Shown one piece after another: positions 7,276-12,321 of a DNA stretch of 12,321 bases (position 1 is the first letter of the stretch; each line of letters starts with the position of its first letter). The position numbers were made by a program, and so were the translations under genes. A model generated the notes under the pieces. It saw only the letters and a list, made by a program, of their open reading frames with translations. It had not been told where the DNA came from and ran no database searches. The stretch is from Candidatus Peribacteraceae bacterium (GTDB lineage: Bacteria; Patescibacteriota; Gracilibacteria; Peribacterales; Peribacteraceae), in the NCBI GenBank assembly GCA_022843885.1, contig JALHMU010000024.1, positions 1-12,321 of the forward strand, written 5' to 3'.

Positions 7276-7620
7276 ATGTCGATTGATTTTGGCGAACATC
7301 GCAACTATGAAGAGCCGAGGATCCCGCTTGTGATTCTGCAGCGGCTGAGTCGCTACGCAGAGCGTTTTCGACATATGTATATGGAGATTGCACTACGTGA
7401 AGGACGAAAAAAGCACGGAACGCTGCATGAAACAGGAGGGCATCCGGTGCCTCATGCGAAGATATCAAATGACTTACAGTCAATTCGTTCAGGCTTTGAA
7501 TCGACGAGAGATTTTTGTTATCGATGGAAGGATCTCGATCCGTCTGTGAAGGAATGTCTCAAAACATGTGAGGAGATATGGGTGATGATACAAACCGTTC
7601 ATCAGATCCAACCTCTTTAG
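7276..7620 (+). CDS. Hypothetical 114-residue protein
   Basis: I do not recognise this small, probably soluble, mostly helical protein. It carries many charged residues (for example RLSRYAERFRHMYMEIALRE, about 23-42) and three Cys. An in-frame TAG lies four codons upstream, so the ATG at 7276 is the only early start. AGAAGG at 7256-7261 is a possible ribosome site, although its 14-base spacing is long. A CATAAT at 7267-7272 resembles a -10 box but lies too close to the ATG to be convincing. The gene diverges from the membrane protein gene across a 55-bp gap. It is accepted over the opposite-strand frames because they break or have implausible composition. Confidence 0.6.
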   Translation: MSIDFGEHRNYEEPRIPLVILQRLSRYAERFRHMYMEIALREGRKKHGTLHETGGHPVPHAKISNDLQSIRSGFESTRDFCYRWKDLDPSVKECLKTCEEIWVMIQTVHQIQPL

Positions 7621-7791
7621 AAAGAAATGAAGAGTGTTCCGACGAGTGATAGTAAAATAAGGATTCGCATGGGACGCGACTGTATTCTATCTTCTTTTCC
7701 TCTGACAAGTATTTGAGCTTATATCGAGTTGAGCCCTGATCGAAAATGATTTCTGCGTATACTTTTATTGTTCTATGGGTGTACAAAAGTT

Positions 7792-8103
7792 TTACACATT
7801 TCCTGTGGAAGAGTGTGCAAAACTTAGGAGGTCATCATCAGGTGCAGCCCTGTTCCTTGCAGTCATTCCGCACTTGACGCACTCAAACACAACTAAGAAG
7901 CCCTTCTTCGCAGTTTGATCGATCCCAGTTGGCTTCAAAAGTCCGTGACATGTCGATAAACGATCGCCAGGACCATCCTTATCAACATGCTTTCCATACA
8001 GGCATTTTGGGCAATGATTGCGGTACGTTCCCTTGCCTAAGGGCTCGACGGAATTTCCGCAGTGTTCACATGTAAACGCCTCTTCACGAGCGATGAATGT
8101 CAT
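7792..8103 (-). CDS. RNHCP-domain zinc-binding protein
   Basis: This 103-residue protein carries the RNHCP domain: FTCEHCG (10-16), the signature RNHCPKCLYGKHVD (28-41), PGDRLSTCHGLL (45-56) and FECVKCGM (73-80). Seven Cys (12, 15, 31, 34, 52, 75, 78) and His residues make a compact double zinc-ribbon-like fold. The domain is known in many bacteria, but to my knowledge its function is not established; nucleic-acid contact is plausible for such a ribbon. The ATG at 8103 overlaps the stop of the upstream gene in an ATGA, which decides the start over an ATG-less extension to 8181 and implies translational coupling. It is the last gene of the ychF-side cluster on the minus strand. Confidence 0.88.
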   Translation of the reverse strand: MTFIAREEAFTCEHCGNSVEPLGKGTYRNHCPKCLYGKHVDKDGPGDRLSTCHGLLKPTGIDQTAKKGFLVVFECVKCGMTARNRAAPDDDLLSFAHSSTGNV

Positions 8104-8429
8104 GAGTTTTTGTAGAGAAGCCCCTCGAATGCTTCCAGTGTCAGAATCCGCTTTTTTCCAACAACTTTTAAACACACACACGGAATAGAGTGATCATCTA
8201 AAAAATATTCCAACACCGAGGCTCGAAAAATACCGAATTGAGATTGTATTCGCACTTCGGAACCCTCGGCATACTTTCGCCGCCATTCTCCAAGCTTGAT
8301 ATTGCCATCCAAATTCCGCATCTGCTCATGTAATTCCGCAATGACTGCTTCAACCGCAATCTTATCGATTTCAATTCGATGTTCACGCGTAGGCTGCGGC
8401 CGCATGTACTCTTCAAAGATGTCTCGCAT
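8100..8429 (-). CDS. Hypothetical 109-residue protein between ychF and RNHCP gene
   Basis: I do not recognise it. The N-terminal half is helical and charged (about residues 14-52). The C-terminal half alternates hydrophobic and polar residues as in a small beta-barrel: EGSEVRIQSQFGIFRASVLE, then SIPCVCLKVVGKKRIL. A KOW/Tudor-like or other nucleic-acid-binding fold is a guess. The ATG at 8429 lies eight bases after the ychF stop, and its TGA stop overlaps the RNHCP start, so the three genes are probably co-expressed. AGGTG sits only two bases before the ATG, too close for a normal ribosome site, so translation may depend on coupling to ychF or on a leaderless mRNA. Confidence 0.7.
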   Translation of the reverse strand: MRDIFEEYMRPQPTREHRIEIDKIAVEAVIAELHEQMRNLDGNIKLGEWRRKYAEGSEVRIQSQFGIFRASVLEYFLDDHSIPCVCLKVVGKKRILTLEAFEGLLYKNS

Positions 8430-8436
8430 CGCACCT

Positions 8437-8442
8437 ATTATA
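8437..8442 (-). promoter_or_regulatory. Perfect -10 box overlapping the ychF stop
   Basis: On the minus strand TATAAT (8442-8437) spans the ychF stop codon and ends seven bases before the ATG at 8429, so transcription from it would start at the codon itself. No -35 box or extended -10 was found at standard spacing, so this may be chance. Confidence 0.25.
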
Positions 8443-9529
8443 CGTTGAACCGGAAGTGGAAGATATCACCGTCTTTGGCGGTGTACTCCTTTCCTTCCGT
8501 TCGCAGTTTCCCGGCTTCTTTAGCGGCTTGTTCGCTTCCCAGAGCCGCAAAGTCTTCGTAGGCAATCGTTTCAGCGCGGATGAATCCACGTTCGAAATCA
8601 GTGTGAATCACCCCGGCGCATTGAGGCGCTTTTGCTCCTTTCTGCACGGTCCATGCACGAACTTCTTTCTCACCGGCTGTGAAGAAGGTCTGCAGTCCCA
8701 GGATGTCGTAGGCACTCTTGATCAGCTGGTCGAGACCGGATGATTGCACGCCCAAATCTTTCAGGAGTCCTTTGGCTTCTTCCGGTGAGAGGTTGATCAA
8801 TTCCTCTTCGAGCTTCGCGGAGACGAGGATTGCGGTTTCCGTTGTGATGCCAGCTTGTGCCTTTGCGGCATTGAGGTCGATCGTCCCAAGTTCTTGTTCC
8901 GACACGTTGAGTGCATACAGCACCGGCTTACTTGTGAGCAGTTGAAAGTTTTTCACGATCACTTTTTCTTCCTCATTCCAGTCCACACTCGAGACAAGTT
9001 TTCCGGCTTCGAGCGTTGCCATTACTTTCGTGAGGACCGCGAGTTCGATCTTTCCTTCTTTATCACCGGCACGAGCTTTGCCTTCCAATTTATCTTTTCG
9101 TTTCTCGATGGATGCAAAGTCGGCGAGGATCAATTCCATTTCGATGATCTCACGATCACGCTTCGGATCGACCGTGCCTTCGACGTGAATGATGTCACCG
9201 CTTTGGAACACGCGCACAACGTGGCAGATTGCATCGACTTCACGAATGTGGCTTAAGAAAGCGTTCCCGAGACCTTCGCCTTTGCTGGCGCCTTTCACGA
9301 GTCCCGCGATATCCACGAACTCGATGATCGTGGGAATCGTCTTTTCCGGCTTTACCAATTCGGCCAATTTGTTGAGGCGTTCATCCGGCACTTCCACGAT
9401 GCCGACGTTCGGATCGATGGTGCAGAACGGATAGTTTGCCGCTTCGGCACCCTTGCTGCGTGTGAGCGCATTGAAGAGCGTCGATTTTCCAACGTTCGGG
9501 AGGCCAACAATTCCAATTTGAAGTGCCAT
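8438..9529 (-). CDS. ychF: YchF/OLA1-family translation-associated ATPase
   Basis: YchF is a near-universal Obg-related P-loop protein that binds ribosomes and hydrolyses ATP rather than GTP. Its 363 residues equal the length of the E. coli protein. The P-loop is GLPNVGKS (9-16), the G3 motif is DIAGL (73-77), and the usual G4 motif NKxD is replaced by NVSE (208-211), which fits its loss of guanine specificity. A coiled segment lies near 120-200, and the C-terminal TGS domain spans about 278-361 (TFFTAGEKEVRAWTV onward). The ATG at 9529 is chosen because the protein then begins MALQIGIVGLPNVGKS as in orthologues; the frame stays open upstream but crosses a terminator hairpin. Only a weak GCAGG precedes the start. 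A two-gene tail (8429-7792) follows closely. Confidence 0.96.
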   Translation of the reverse strand: MALQIGIVGLPNVGKSTLFNALTRSKGAEAANYPFCTIDPNVGIVEVPDERLNKLAELVKPEKTIPTIIEFVDIAGLVKGASKGEGLGNAFLSHIREVDAICHVVRVFQSGDIIHVEGTVDPKRDREIIEMELILADFASIEKRKDKLEGKARAGDKEGKIELAVLTKVMATLEAGKLVSSVDWNEEEKVIVKNFQLLTSKPVLYALNVSEQELGTIDLNAAKAQAGITTETAILVSAKLEEELINLSPEEAKGLLKDLGVQSSGLDQLIKSAYDILGLQTFFTAGEKEVRAWTVQKGAKAPQCAGVIHTDFERGFIRAETIAYEDFAALGSEQAAKEAGKLRTEGKEYTAKDGDIFHFRFNV

Positions 9530-9560
9530 AAAGCCTGCGCAGGGTAGCATGTGAATTTGC

Positions 9561-9593
9561 AAAAAAGGAGGCCAACCTAAAAGGTCAGCCTCC
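9561..9593 (-). terminator. Module A terminator, 31 bp before ychF
   Basis: GGAGGC (9567-9572) pairs with GCCTCC (9588-9593), and ACCT (9575-9578) with AGGT (9582-9585), across a small internal loop. On the minus strand the stem is followed at once by T6 (9566-9561). It sits in the ychF leader if that leader starts upstream, where it could act as an attenuator, or it ends a separate small RNA. Confidence 0.75.
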
Positions 9594-9690
9594 CACTTCG
9601 ACAAGATCCAGCTTCGCCAGACGTCGAAGGCCGACATGCTAGGGGAAGAGTAAAATGGAGACCAGAACTTTCGTCCTGGTCTCCCACTTC
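9590..9690 (-). repeat. CTCCCACTTC direct repeat pair (modules A and B)
   Basis: CTCCCACTTC occurs exactly at 9590-9599 and 9681-9690, 91 bp apart. Both copies share the right-hand arm of the terminator-like hairpin and run into its neighbour. On the minus strand each module therefore reads GAAGTGGGAG and then folds, which suggests that A and B are diverged duplicates. Confidence 0.55.
9652..9684 (-). terminator. Module B terminator-like hairpin
   Basis: GGAGACCAG (9657-9665) and CTGGTCTCC (9676-9684) form a perfect 9-bp stem with a ten-base loop. The minus strand continues ATTTTA, a weak U-tract, so termination is possible but less certain than for modules A and D. A promoter-like pair (TTGTCG 9723-9718, 16 bp, TATAAA 9701-9696) lies just upstream on the minus strand. 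Confidence 0.5.
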
Positions 9691-9746
9691 AACACTTTAT
9701 AGTGCTGCCCTCCATGTCGACAAATGTGAGAGGTGCACCTGTGTGA

Positions 9747-9760
9747 CCGCCCGCAGGCGG
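9747..9760. repeat. Small GC-rich hairpin
   Basis: CCGCC (9747-9751) and GGCGG (9756-9760) pair around CGCA. A perfect 10-base palindrome AGGTGCACCT lies close by at 9731-9740. Neither is followed by a T-run. Confidence 0.4.
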
Positions 9761-9826
9761 GGTTGAAGCCGGACGATTTTGACGATTTGTTTTGCAATGT
9801 CAATATTTCCTGACACATCAAATACA

Positions 9827-9848
9827 GGGGCAGCTCATGAGCTGCCCC
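9827..9848. repeat. Perfect 22-base palindrome (module C)
   Basis: The arm GGGGCAGCTCA (9827-9837) is followed directly by its exact reverse complement (9838-9848). As RNA it would form a very stable stem with a tiny loop; as DNA it could bind a dimeric protein. The minus strand continues TGTATTTG, only a poor U-tract. Confidence 0.6.
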
Positions 9849-9852
9849 GTCC

Positions 9853-9891
9853 GATCTCATGCAGGGCTTTAGGCTGCGCAGCATAGAGACC
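9853..9891 (-). repeat. First hairpin of module C
   Basis: GATCTCATGC (9853-9862) pairs with GCATAGAGACC (9881-9891) apart from one bulged base and one G-U pair, with a possible inner GCAG/CTGC stem. On the minus strand it comes just before the 22-base palindrome, repeating the two-hairpin order seen in module D. Confidence 0.45.
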
Positions 9892-9938
9892 CTACATATG
9901 GGAGACCGGCCAACTATCATACCGATTTTTCGTTGATG

Positions 9939-9972
9939 AAAAAAGGGACCAGCAGCCGAAGCTGCTGATCCC
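9939..9972 (-). terminator. Module D intrinsic terminator
   Basis: GGGACCAGCAGC (9945-9956) pairs with GCTGCTGATCCC (9961-9972) with one mismatch. On the minus strand the loop is UUCG closed by C-G, an extra-stable tetraloop, and the stem is followed by T6 (9944-9939). This is a textbook intrinsic terminator with no protein gene upstream of it on that strand. Confidence 0.85.
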
Positions 9973-10004
9973 CCGGACCATACGTACCCTGCTCCGAGCA
10001 GGGC
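9939..10004 (-). ncRNA. Predicted small RNA of about 66 nt (module D)
   Basis: A minus-strand promoter-like sequence predicts a start near 10004. The transcript would fold a first hairpin, GCCCTGC with GCAGGG (10004-9987), then a linker of about 14 nt, then a terminator hairpin and T6 at 9944-9939. It lacks a convincing reading frame of its own: one ATG near 10008 would open a 29-codon frame running through the terminator. I do not recognise it as 6S, SRP, tmRNA or RNase P RNA; it is too short for the last two. Confidence 0.45.
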
Positions 10005-10010
10005 ATATGA

Positions 10011-10037
10011 AGTATACACGCAGACAATGATTGACAA
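10011..10037 (-). promoter_or_regulatory. Promoter candidate of the module D small RNA
   Basis: On the minus strand TTGTCA (10037-10032, five of six) and TATACT (10016-10011, five of six) are separated by 15 bp, slightly short. The predicted start near 10004 is the first base of the module D hairpin. The -35 box overlaps that of the divergent sortase promoter. Confidence 0.4.
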
Positions 10038-10058
10038 AATCATGAAAATGTATACAAT
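10031..10058 (+). promoter_or_regulatory. Promoter of the SLH-sortase gene
   Basis: TTGACA (10031-10036) is full consensus, followed by a 16-bp spacer and TACAAT (10053-10058, five of six). Transcription should start near 10065, only about five bases before the ATG at 10070, where no Shine-Dalgarno site is present. The mRNA is therefore probably leaderless or nearly so. Confidence 0.65.
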
Positions 10059-10069
10059 AAGCTAACTTT

Positions 10070-11266
10070 ATGACGAAGACCCCCTCATTCGCCCTTTTGG
10101 CAGCGTTTCTCGTGAATATCGTCGTTCCGACGTCTTTTGCTGCCTCCTATTCAGATGTACAAGGCACACCATACGAAAATGCCGTTTCAGCCCTTGCTGC
10201 AGCGGGTGTTATCGGTGGATACAGCGATGGAACAATGCGCCCCTACAATGCACTCAATCGCGCTGAGGCCCTGAAGATCATTCTTCGGGCACAAGGATCA
10301 CTTGCAGCTCAGGCTGACTCCTACGCTCGTCAGATGCCCCCAATCCCGCTCTTTCCAGACGTGAATCAAGCAGCGTGGTACGCACCATATGTGGAAGTTG
10401 CCTATAGAAGTGGCATCGTGAAGGGCTATCCAGATGGATACTTCCGACCTGACAGTCCTGTCTCCACCGAAGAGGCAACAGCGATGCTGCTTCGTACATT
10501 CGGAGAAAATGGTTCGGGTGTTGCATATGCATCAACCCAATCCTTCGAAAATCGTCCCGACCAGTGGTACACACCATTCGTCAACGTTGCGATCGCAAAA
10601 AATCTTGCCATGAAAAATGCGGTGCTCATTCCAGGACGCAGTATGACGCGCGGACAATTGTTCGACATGACATACCGTTTGCGCGAAGTGAAAACGAAAC
10701 AGCTCGTCGCATGGAATGGAACGGAGCCTGTTGGCTCGGCTGTTCCGACAGTACCGTCACAGAATCCAGGCACCGGTCCAAAGCGCGCACTCGGTGTTCC
10801 GGCTGCATCACTTCCGCAGTACGCGTCTACGCTTCCATTTGCTATCACTATTCCTTCGCTCGGTATCAAAGATCTGCCGATTATCCACCCGACGGATTCC
10901 ACGACGAGCAAAGGAGTGCTCGAGATTCTCTACAGCGGTGTCGGACATCTCTTCGCATACCCAGGAGAAGGGGACAAGATCATGATTTACGGTCACTCGA
11001 GCGGATACCCATGGGACGTTTCCCAATACACCAAGATCTTCCGCACCATCAATCAGATGAACATCGGTGATCGCGCGTATGTCACATACAACAACCAAGT
11101 CTTCGTCTACGAAGTCACGTTTAAGAACACGGTGAAAGTCGACGATGCTGAACCATTTCAACCTGACGGAAACGGTGAAGAGCTGATCCTCTACACATGC
11201 TGGCCACCGGACACAGTCGATGAGCGTTACCTCGTGCACATGGTGCCGGTGAACGTCGCGAAATAA
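10070..11266 (+). CDS. Exported SLH-repeat protein with C-terminal sortase domain
   Basis: Sortases are extracytoplasmic Cys transpeptidases that cut a sorting motif and join proteins to the wall or to each other; SLH repeats bind wall-linked polymers under an S-layer. A signal peptide covers residues 1-24 (cleavage likely after TSFA). SLH repeats lie at about 27-74 (YSDVQGTPYENAV), 94-144 (LFPDVNQAAWYAPYVEVAY, GYPDGYFRPDSPVS) and 162-205, followed by a Pro/Gly-rich linker to about 255. The sortase domain fills the rest, with catalytic His309 (YGHSS), Cys377 (LYTCWPP) and Arg386 (DERYLVHM), all present. No C-terminal membrane anchor is seen, so attachment probably relies on the SLH part. The subclass and substrate are unknown; no LPXTG-type substrate gene is in the window. 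The gene has its own promoter and may extend transcription into the next gene. Confidence 0.92.
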   Translation: MTKTPSFALLAAFLVNIVVPTSFAASYSDVQGTPYENAVSALAAAGVIGGYSDGTMRPYNALNRAEALKIILRAQGSLAAQADSYARQMPPIPLFPDVNQAAWYAPYVEVAYRSGIVKGYPDGYFRPDSPVSTEEATAMLLRTFGENGSGVAYASTQSFENRPDQWYTPFVNVAIAKNLAMKNAVLIPGRSMTRGQLFDMTYRLREVKTKQLVAWNGTEPVGSAVPTVPSQNPGTGPKRALGVPAASLPQYASTLPFAITIPSLGIKDLPIIHPTDSTTSKGVLEILYSGVGHLFAYPGEGDKIMIYGHSSGYPWDVSQYTKIFRTINQMNIGDRAYVTYNNQVFVYEVTFKNTVKVDDAEPFQPDGNGEELILYTCWPPDTVDERYLVHMVPVNVAK

Positions 11267-11280
11267 TTCTTGCGTTTATT

Positions 11281-11829
11281 ATGCCTTCTCAACCAAAGAA
11301 CAAGCTGGCAATCGACAAAACTTGTGAAAACATGTCGAACGTTGATGCTTTTAAAGAAGCAATTCATGCAGAAGTGGAGCAGTGGCTCAAGGAAGTAATT
11401 GAAAAGCAGCAAACGGATACTCGATATAAACTGCGCTTGAAATTGATAGGTACGACTCTTCGTGCAGAAACAGAGCAAAAAGTGAGTGGCTCTTCAAACT
11501 CATACAGAGAATTTCGAGTTATCATGAGATCATATCCTCACTTGAAGCAGCTATGTTATGGAGCTCAACGTGAACTGAGAACGCCGAGATCAAATATCAT
11601 ACTGGAATATCTTTTCAGTAAAATGGATAGCGGAGCATTTATTTCGATCAATGAACTGGTGCAAAAATTTCAGTACACCGAAGGTGGAATACAATCAACA
11701 TTAAGACATTTTTCTACGGTTACGAAACATACAGGTGGATATTCTTTGGAACGCAATGAGGAAAAAAGCGTCAGGATAATGCGTGTGCCAAAAAATGAAA
11801 TTGGACTCAAGCTCCGATTCTTCGAATAA
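11281..11829 (+). CDS. Hypothetical 182-residue protein, possible winged helix
   Basis: I do not recognise this soluble protein. The N-terminal half is helical and charged (about residues 22-60, including VEQWLKEVIEKQQ). The C-terminal part, about 105-170, has a helix-turn-helix-like pattern, ILEYLFSKMDSGAFISINEL then YTEGGIQSTLRHF, followed by GGYSLERNEEKSVRIMRV as a possible beta wing, so a winged-helix DNA-binding role is inferred at low confidence. The gene starts 15 bases after the sortase stop without a Shine-Dalgarno site; ATG 11332 is an alternative start. It is richer in A+T than the sortase gene. Its last 23 bases overlap tail to tail with the convergent ATPase gene. Confidence 0.7.
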   Translation: MPSQPKNKLAIDKTCENMSNVDAFKEAIHAEVEQWLKEVIEKQQTDTRYKLRLKLIGTTLRAETEQKVSGSSNSYREFRVIMRSYPHLKQLCYGAQRELRTPRSNIILEYLFSKMDSGAFISINELVQKFQYTEGGIQSTLRHFSTVTKHTGGYSLERNEEKSVRIMRVPKNEIGLKLRFFE

Positions 11830-12321
11830 TCTCTCTGCTCACGAATTCTTTGTCGCGTCCGTATTTGAGACGTGAAAGTTGTTTGAATGCTTCCGTTGCT
11901 TGATCGTCTTTCGCATACATCGTGTCCTTCCATGGACGAGGCACTTCGATGCTGAATGGACGGCTCGGTTGACCATCGATACTGAGCTTCATACATCCTT
12001 TAAATGCATCGATGTTCACGAGGTCTCCTTCGCTAAAGACAGGGCTCATCTCCTTGGCGCAGAACTCAGCATCCTGAGGACCGATCTTATAAAACATCAT
12101 CGATCCGACGTTACCGAACACAGCACTCTTCAAGTTCACGTTGCCGGAGAGCTTGCTCTCTTTCTCCAGCTGATCCAGATACTGATGCGCGATGATCAGA
12201 CCGAGGCGATACTTACGAGCTTCAGACAAAATCGATTCGATCGAATCTGTGACGTAGTTTTGGAATTCATCGATGTACAAGAAGAAGTCTTTGCGTTCCG
12301 CAGATGACTGACGCTGACGGC
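11807..12321 (-). CDS. VirB4/VirD4 (TraD-like) type IV secretion ATPase, C-terminal part
   Basis: This is the C-terminal part of a large P-loop ATPase of the VirB4/VirD4/TraD group, which powers DNA or protein transfer through type IV secretion systems at the cytoplasmic membrane. The Walker B segment FFLYIDEFQNYVTDSIESI is visible near the right edge, then LSEARKYRLGLIIAHQYLDQL (helix plus the glutamine-bearing sensor strand) and a conserved tail, VFGNVGSMMFYKIGPQDAEF and CMKLSIDGQPSRPFSIEV. The frame is open to the window edge with sensible residues (RQRQSSAERKD), so the Walker A part and the start lie outside. Such ATPases occur widely in CPR genomes, often without a full conjugation locus, so a DNA-uptake, pilus or transfer role cannot be chosen from this piece. 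It ends in TGA. Confidence 0.88.
   Translation of the reverse strand, partial: RQRQSSAERKDFFLYIDEFQNYVTDSIESILSEARKYRLGLIIAHQYLDQLEKESKLSGNVNLKSAVFGNVGSMMFYKIGPQDAEFCAKEMSPVFSEGDLVNIDAFKGCMKLSIDGQPSRPFSIEVPRPWKDTMYAKDDQATEAFKQLSRLKYGRDKEFVSREIIRRIGA

Larger units (their letters stand above)
9530..10069. other. 540-bp non-coding region: tandem two-hairpin modules
   Basis: No convincing protein gene lies here; a 134-codon minus-strand frame (10043-9639) is Gly/Ser/Cys-rich and runs through the hairpins. Read on the minus strand there are four modules, each a first hairpin then a second, terminator-like one: D (9987-10003, then 9945-9972 and T6), C (9853-9891, then a perfect palindrome 9827-9848), B (9693-9704, then 9657-9684 and ATTTTA), A (9596-9629, then 9567-9593 and T6). 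An extra hairpin CCGCC-CGCA-GGCGG lies at 9747-9760. The next gene to the right is on the plus strand, so these terminators serve no upstream minus-strand protein gene. Confidence 0.65.

Noticed and set aside
8198..8434. 78-codon minus-strand frame beginning with GTG
   Set aside because: It is a shifted frame of the 109-residue gene at 8100-8429, which has better spacing to ychF and an ATGA junction with the RNHCP gene.
9530..9637. N-terminal extension of YchF, or a Trp-rich leader peptide (four Trp in about 22 codons)
   Set aside because: The frame crosses a strong terminator and lacks its own stop codon before ychF. YchF proteins start at MALQIGIVG-type sequence, and the Trp codons come from TGG in the stems. 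No trp gene is nearby.
9561..10004. CRISPR array or tRNA-like genes in the hairpin region
   Set aside because: Hairpin sequences differ from module to module with no constant repeat and spacer. No cloverleaf, T-loop or CCA end was found.
9639..10043. 134-codon minus-strand open frame across the hairpin region
   Set aside because: It runs through several perfect hairpins and a T6 terminator, has low-complexity Gly/Ser/Cys-rich composition, no family resemblance and no ribosome site.

Overview
The window looks like a chromosomal segment from a bacterium of the candidate phyla radiation (Patescibacteria), possibly a Peribacteria/Peregrinibacteria-type lineage. That is an inference from gene content and style: short tightly packed genes, few Shine-Dalgarno sites, an S-layer-homology/sortase fusion, a large B12-dependent ribonucleotide reductase, an RNHCP-domain protein and a VirB4/VirD4-type ATPase. 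The standard code fits, since TGA serves as a stop in at least two genes. No rRNA, tRNA, CRISPR array or insertion sequence was seen.

Left part (1-2420): the end of ribD (riboflavin synthesis, entering from the left edge) meets an unrecognised 203-residue gene head-on at a shared hairpin terminator. That orphan gene has the best promoter on this side, a consensus -35, 17-bp spacer and near-consensus -10, with a strong palindrome over the expected start site. Behind it lies a flavodoxin-fold NAD(P)H-dependent oxidoreductase on the same strand.

Middle (2421-8429): nrdJ (1120 residues) supplies deoxynucleotides. Its upstream region has a likely promoter and a 16-bp sequence fitting the NrdR box. 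A KilA-N DNA-binding protein gene overlaps the nrdJ stop. Then come a five-helix membrane protein (minus strand), a small unknown gene (plus strand), and a minus-strand cluster reading ychF, an unknown 109-residue protein, then an RNHCP zinc-binding protein, the last two joined by an ATGA overlap.

Right part (8438-12321): ychF is followed by about 540 bp with no convincing protein gene. It holds four tandem modules, each made of two consecutive hairpins when read on the minus strand; at least two end as intrinsic terminators with T6 tracts. No minus-strand protein gene lies upstream of them, so they point to small RNAs or a regulatory leader for ychF. One module has its own promoter-like sequence, whose -35 box overlaps the -35 box of the divergent SLH-sortase gene. 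That gene would make a nearly leaderless mRNA. A small unknown gene follows and overlaps tail to tail with the C-terminal part of a type IV secretion/conjugation-type ATPase that runs off the right edge.

The most novel material is the hairpin-module array (9561-10004). Next are the palindromic operator of the orphan gene, the NrdR-type site at nrdJ, and the nrdJ/KilA-N junction.
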